Source: Xanthobacteraceae bacterium
GTDB lineage: Bacteria; Pseudomonadota; Alphaproteobacteria; Rhizobiales; Xanthobacteraceae
DNA length: 8,967 nucleotides
Assembly (NCBI GenBank): GCA_030037185.1
Contig: JASHRR010000020.1
Location: 1 to 8,967 of the forward strand
Direction of reading: 5' to 3'
Part shown: in pieces, positions 5,941-8,967 of the stretch
Position numbering within the stretch: position 1 is the stretch's first letter
Layout: each line of letters opens with the position of its first letter
Program-made: the position numbers and the translations under genes
Notes under the pieces: model-generated
The model's database searches: none
What the model was told of the DNA's origin: nothing
What the model saw: only the letters and a program-made list of their open reading frames with translations

Positions 5941-6062
5941 CGCAGGCGAAGGTCTTCCTATGTTTTTTGCAGCGCGGGAGGCCAGTTTTGCCCTTTAGCT
6001 GCTGTGACCATCGATCCCCTGGGTACGACAGGTTTCGAAGGTACTGCGGACCAAATGTGGTT
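5941..6062. other. No recognisable feature
   Basis: Nothing protein-like or structured was recognised between the hairpin and the last codons of decayed gene D. Confidence 0.4.
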
Positions 6063-6449
6063 TTAGAATCGCCGCGCCGACGCCGCGGCCTTAAAGCGGT
6101 ATGGCCAAGCGGATCGCGCCGCAGCACAATTAAGGCGATGAGCCACCGAATGGCCAGCCCCGAATCGACACCCGAGCCGACCAGCTCGGCAACTACCGGA
6201 TCGGTGCAGCCTCGGGCTTGAGGGCGGCCCCGGACCCGCGATTTGGTAGCGGCGACAAGAATTCCCAAGAGTACCTGACATGCCCACTCTGTCGTATCGA
6301 GCGTCCAGTTCAGTTAGCAGCTCGGTCGTCAGCTCGCGCTCCAGGTTGAATAGCGCCTCCAGAATCTCGGGGATCCGCTCGATCGCCGGCTGCGGCGGCT
6401 GAACTTTCTCATTTGGTAACGGGGCTCATCCATTGGACCAGCGCGTCAT
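6063..6449 (-). pseudogene. Decayed gene D: small probable membrane protein of the A-D operon
   Basis: An ATG at 6449 overlaps the TGA of gene C (ATGA). Codon 8 is a TGA (6428-6426), after which the same frame reads PNEKVQPPQPAIERIPEILE, then ALFNLERELTTELLTELDAR, a convincing helical stretch. Near 6300 sense passes to another frame reading LDTTEWACQVLLGILVAATK and then DPVVAELVGSGVDSGLAIRW followed by LIALIVL and RRDPL. The segment GLAIRWLIALIVL is a probable membrane helix. The original frame then returns with FKAAASARRF and a stop at 6063. The protein therefore needs one nonsense reversion and two indel corrections. I recognise no family; the order of helix, transmembrane segment, DPL and Ala-rich tail is what can be seen. 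Confidence 0.45.
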
Positions 6450-6840
6450 CGAAACAACCTTTCCGGATCCTCAGTGCTGGCAGCGCGGAGCTGCTGCAGC
6501 AGGTTGCGCGTCAGCTTTGGCTCGCGCGCATACAGCTCTTCGATCGCCGCCGCGATGCTGTCGAACGCCGAGAACGCTTGCCGGGTTGGGCGACGGCGGC
6601 GCCGCGCTCTCTGCTGGTACTGCCGGCGGCACCATGCGGCCCTCGTACTTATCAGGCGGCAAGCTCAATTGAGCCCTCGCATTGCCCTAATACGGGCAGC
6701 GGCGCGCGCTGTAGCGTCATCCTCGCCCGGGCTGGCACGCACCTGGATAGCGGGCGGCGCAACAGGCGACGCCGACGTTATTCCGAGATCGCCGGCACCG
6801 GAGCCAGGCGTATACTCGAATCGACAATCTTGCGAACGAT
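6446..6840 (-). pseudogene. Decayed gene C: unrecognised hypothetical protein
   Basis: Protein-like sequence runs in three successive frames on the minus strand. From about 6830 to 6675 it reads GAGDLGITSASPVAPPAIQV, then RASPGEDDATARAAARIRAM. From 6668 to about 6575 it reads LSLPPDKYEGRMVPP, then a Pro/Ala-rich linker. From about 6570 to the TGA at 6448-6446 it reads FSAFDSIAAAIEELYAREPK, then LTRNLLQQLRAASTEDPERL. The joins need two single-base corrections, near 6675 and 6572. The rebuilt product would have a flexible Pro/Ala-rich centre and a helical C-terminus. It overlaps the end of gene B and the start of gene D. No family was recognised and the start is uncertain. Confidence 0.42.
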
Positions 6841-7113
6841 GATACCCACGCCAGACCTGGTGAACCGCTTCGGATGCTTTGCATGCAGAGCTGCGACCAC
6901 GTCATCCTTGATGCTCAACGCAATGACAGGACTCGCGCACGCGATATTCTTGTCACGCGCCTCCAGTTCCTCCTCGTTGCCGCAACAGCCTCTTCGACAT
7001 TCGTCATGCCCTTGGGGCCATTTTTCACAACAAACCGGAACGGATTGTAGCTGGAGCCCTCATCCTGGCGCCGGGCAAAGCTCGCGCTGTACCAGCTGTT
7101 GCAAATTCGGCAT
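6778..7113 (-). pseudogene. Decayed gene B: unrecognised about 110-aa protein
   Basis: The start ATG (7113-7111) shares a base with the TAA of gene A (TAATG). The frame reads MPNLQQLVQRELCPA and meets a TGA at 7062-7060. A one-base shift restores QDEGSSYNPFRFVVKNGPKG, then MTNVEEAVAA. A second shift near 6985 restores EEELEARDKNIA, then SIKDDVVAALHAKHPKRFTR and SGVGIIVRKIVDSSIRLAPV, ending at the TAA at 6780-6778. The three pieces join at points where sense is lost in one frame and gained in another, which argues for one broken gene. No family was recognised. Tight overlap with its neighbours indicates a co-translated small-gene operon. Confidence 0.45.
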
Positions 7114-7490
7114 TAGTTCAACTCCTCGGCCGGCGGATGCTCGACCTCGCCGACATTACCGACGTCGAGCCGAGTGTTAAGCTCGACCAGCTCGGCAGTG
7201 GACAGCTCCGAGATCTTCCGGGCCATCAAGATCAAATCGACGCTCTGGCAAGGTTTGCCCACACCCCTATCCAACAGGTGCATCGCGGCCGCAAGGCGAT
7301 CGCGAGGCGTCACGCCCTTGATCGTGCCCCGCATGATCGACAACAGCATCGATGCATTCGGCGGAATGCTTGCGCGCCTCTGCAGCCAGATTGGTGATCT
7401 GTCGCTTCGGTCTGCCGGCGGGATTGCCGCTTTTGTGCCCGGTGTCGAGTTCGTCGCGGTAGTGTTTGCTGAGCGTCTTCGGGCGCTGCT
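7113..7490 (-). pseudogene. Decayed gene A: DUF5681-like (phage-associated) protein
   Basis: A minus-strand frame from about 7490 reads HYRDELDTGHKSGNPAGRPK, then NLAAEARKHSAECIDA. KSGNPAGRPK (7434-7405) is the hallmark N-terminal motif of DUF5681-type proteins, often found near phage terminase or transfer genes. Around 7350 sense moves to a second frame, LLSIMRGTIKGVTPRDRLAA, then AMHLLDRGVGKPCQSVDLIL and ISELSTAELVELNTRL, ending at the TAA at 7115-7113. AAxxLLDRGxGKP is also typical of these proteins. One indel explains the break. There is no start codon of its own: the readable part begins at the stop codon of the cytochrome c gene (7492-7490), so the 5' end was probably lost at a deletion junction. 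Confidence 0.58.
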
Positions 7491-7921
7491 CACGGCCGTG
7501 GAGCCTGTACGAAAGTTGCGAAGACATAGTCGACCAGAGCTTTGATCTCGTCGGCGGTCAAGATCGCCGGAACGGTGATGCCGGCGGGTGTCGACCCCAA
7601 CGGCATGCCATAGCATTCAACCTTGGTGTAGGCGCCCTTCAGCCAAGCTGGCATAGGCGTCCCCGGAATCCCGCAGCTCACGATCTCCACCATCGTCTCT
7701 TTGCCGAACGTGATGTTCCTGAGGCTGGGGCCAACAGGGTAGTCGCCGCCGCTGCCGCCCTGAGCCATGCTACCGTGACAATCGAAGCACGAGGCCCGGG
7801 CCCAGGCGTCCTTGCCGGCAACGAGGCCCGAATTGTCCTGTGCCAGGACAGGAACATCCAGTCCAATACAGGCGGCAAGCGCCAGCGCGTGGACACCCAG
7901 ACTGCCGCGCATGCCACTCAT
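7490..7921 (-). CDS. Exported class I c-type cytochrome
   Basis: This 143-aa protein has an N-terminal signal (MSGMRG then VHALALAACIGLDVPVLAQ, cleavage near residue 28). The haem-binding motif C45-F-D-C48-H49 lies in ASCFDCHGSMAQGGSGG, and a probable axial Met is at residue 90 (GTPMPAW). The C-terminal helix LTADEIKALVDYVFATF is typical of small class I cytochromes c. Two more cysteines (83 and 103) bracket the Met loop and might form a disulphide. It should carry electrons in the periplasm, usually as the partner of a dehydrogenase encoded beside it. Its ATG overlaps the TGA of the 324-aa gene (ATGA), so the two are translationally coupled. The dehydrogenase, if any, must lie upstream beyond 8967. 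The gene is intact; immediately after its stop begins the decayed A-D cluster. Confidence 0.88.
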   Translation of the reverse strand: MSGMRGSLGVHALALAACIGLDVPVLAQDNSGLVAGKDAWARASCFDCHGSMAQGGSGGDYPVGPSLRNITFGKETMVEIVSCGIPGTPMPAWLKGAYTKVECYGMPLGSTPAGITVPAILTADEIKALVDYVFATFVQAPRP

Positions 7922-8892
7922 CTCAGCACCTGTGCGATGGAGCGTTCCTGAGGTTTGTCTGGGGGGGTCCAGGGTGATTCCTGTTGCTCTACAGCCATCA
8001 GGATTCGGAGCTCGACGGGCCTGGTCGCATCGAGATGATCTCGATAGGGCACGCGCCGGAGTCCTGAAGCATGCAGCAGATAGTGGTCAGCCACCACCTT
8101 CATCCGTGCCATGCCATTCCGGTCGGTGGTCGTCCGGTAGGGGTGCATGATGAGATTGACGCCTTCGAGCGGTGCGCCGCTGTCCCGGTCGACGACCTCA
8201 ATGGTGATTTCATGGTCCGGCGCGGCGACCGTTCTGACGTGGATGCTCAGCGAACCCGGGGAATGCGCGATCGCCTCACTCGAGCCGGCGAATTCCACCG
8301 TCCAGTGGCGCGAGCCTATGTCGAGCGGCGCGACAGCCTGAACCTCGGCGTATTGGAGCGCGCTGGACCCCGGCCAGATTACGCCGGGAAGTCTGCCGGA
8401 GGCAACGATGGTACCGCGCTCGTCACGGACAGTGAAGGCACCGCCGTCGAGCTTGCAACCACCGGAGCACTTTATGCCGATGTGGAATCTAAAGACCTCG
8501 CCAGCCGCGATCGCCGACGGGACGTCCCAGGCATTGATATGAACGTCGTGTGCTTTGACCCTGCAGCGGGCACCGGCACTTGCTCCGGCATGGGCGACGC
8601 CGTCGCCGTCGGCGGGCATCAGCACAGTGCTGTATCCGTATTCGCCGAGTTCGATCGGGGCGGTGATGGTGATCTCCGCACCGAAATCGTTTCCCTCGAA
8701 GGCTACGAGCGGCGCTCTGCCGACTTCGTGGCCCGCTGCGTCAAAGAACAAAACCGGATCACCCGAAAGATCGTAGTGTTCTGGACATTTCGCTACCGCC
8801 GCGAGGGTCACGGCAGCGCCGGCATCGGCCTCCTGAGGTGAAATCGACAGGCTGAGGGAGACATTGAAAAGAACAGTTTCCTGACTCGTCAT
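7918..8892 (-). CDS. Unrecognised beta-rich protein with carboxypeptidase-regulatory-like C-terminal domain
   Basis: This 324-aa protein has no signal peptide and no membrane segment. It seems to consist of two Ig-like beta-sandwich domains and a third small one. Domain 1 is about 7-110 (VSLSISPQEADAGAAVTL, then APIELGEYGYSTVLMPA). Domain 2 is about 115-220 (SAIAAGEVFRFHIGIKC, then GGAFTVRDERG and RHWTVEFAG). The last, about 226-300 (ITIEVVDRDSGAPLEGVNLI, then YRTTTDRNGMARM), has the GxPLxGVxVxxxxxTTDxNGxA pattern of carboxypeptidase-regulatory/CNA-B-like folds. Four cysteines (36, 110, 142, 146) include a CSGGC motif. The ATG at 8892 is preferred over an in-frame GTG at 8949. Only a weak GAGAAG-type ribosome site precedes it, and its first codon overlaps a TGA in another frame (ATGA), hinting at coupling to an upstream gene. 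It is coupled downstream to the cytochrome. Function unknown; a structural or redox partner role is conceivable. Confidence 0.72.
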   Translation of the reverse strand: MTSQETVLFNVSLSLSISPQEADAGAAVTLAAVAKCPEHYDLSGDPVLFFDAAGHEVGRAPLVAFEGNDFGAEITITAPIELGEYGYSTVLMPADGDGVAHAGASAGARCRVKAHDVHINAWDVPSAIAAGEVFRFHIGIKCSGGCKLDGGAFTVRDERGTIVASGRLPGVIWPGSSALQYAEVQAVAPLDIGSRHWTVEFAGSSEAIAHSPGSLSIHVRTVAAPDHEITIEVVDRDSGAPLEGVNLIMHPYRTTTDRNGMARMKVVADHYLLHASGLRRVPYRDHLDATRPVELRILMAVEQQESPWTPPDKPQERSIAQVLR

Positions 8893-8967
8893 GGTTTGGC
8901 TTCTCGTCTCGCAAACAGTTTTGCCTGATTGATCCCGAACGGGCTCCACACAGCGCCTTACACCGAC

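Noticed and set aside
5087..6268. 393-codon minus-strand open frame
   Set aside because: Most of it is antisense to the intact VOC gene, with His/Arg/Val-rich nonsense. Only its first part, over 6120-6290, overlaps the decayed gene D and is treated there.
6413..7180. 255-codon plus-strand open frame
   Set aside because: It is the complement of decayed genes A-C; composition is irregular and no motif was seen.
8071..8841. 256-codon plus-strand open frame
   Set aside because: It is antisense to the 324-aa gene, which has coherent beta-domain sequence and a stop/start overlap with the cytochrome gene.
1..8967. CRISPR array or long exact repeats
   Set aside because: No regularly spaced repeats were found by eye. 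The only repeats seen are the short ones listed.

Overview
This GC-rich window most resembles a soil alphaproteobacterium of the Bradyrhizobium/Nitrobacteraceae type. The clues are an alphaproteobacterial-looking tRNA-Arg 3' end, VirB1-like and Bug/TctC-like remnants, and HGLR-type integrase debris. The assignment is an inference from sequence style; no search was run. Five or six genes look intact. The rest is a graveyard of frameshifted and truncated genes, as expected at the worn edge of a genomic island.

Layout: (1) 1-1490, + strand. The 3' part of a short-chain dehydrogenase/reductase (SDR) gene is broken by an in-frame amber codon and overlaps, by one base, an intact ECF sigma factor carrying a C-terminal SnoaL-like domain. 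(2) 1491-2760 has no intact gene. It holds the C-terminal remnant of an Rpn/DUF4351-like protein (+), a frameshifted VirB1-like lytic transglycosylase (-), and the last codons of a Bug/TctC-type solute-binding protein (-). (3) 2765-4042, - strand: an intact exported NHL-type beta-propeller protein with a strong ribosome binding site. (4) 4043-5062 is a recombination hotspot: a decayed tRNA-Arg 3' half, repeated IS-end-like sequences, a possible serine recombinase fragment and a tyrosine integrase fragment. (5) 5063-5887, +: an intact exported two-domain vicinal oxygen chelate (VOC) protein, followed by a strong hairpin. (6) 6063-7490, -: four small, overlapping, multiply broken genes (here A to D) that look like a former operon of a phage-like or mobile element. 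The first has a DUF5681-like motif and the last a probable membrane segment. (7) 7490-8892, -: a translationally coupled pair, an unrecognised 324-aa beta-rich protein with a carboxypeptidase-regulatory-like C-terminal domain, and an exported c-type cytochrome.

The intact genes do not form one obvious pathway. Three of them (NHL protein, VOC protein, cytochrome c) carry signal peptides, so the working cargo is biased to the periplasm. The least explained intact unit is the 324-aa protein plus cytochrome c pair, whose upstream partners lie outside the window. The A-D operon is the most interesting structure not shown by simple ORF calling, because its architecture (four consecutive small genes, two with overlapping stop/start codons) is only visible after following frames across the indels.
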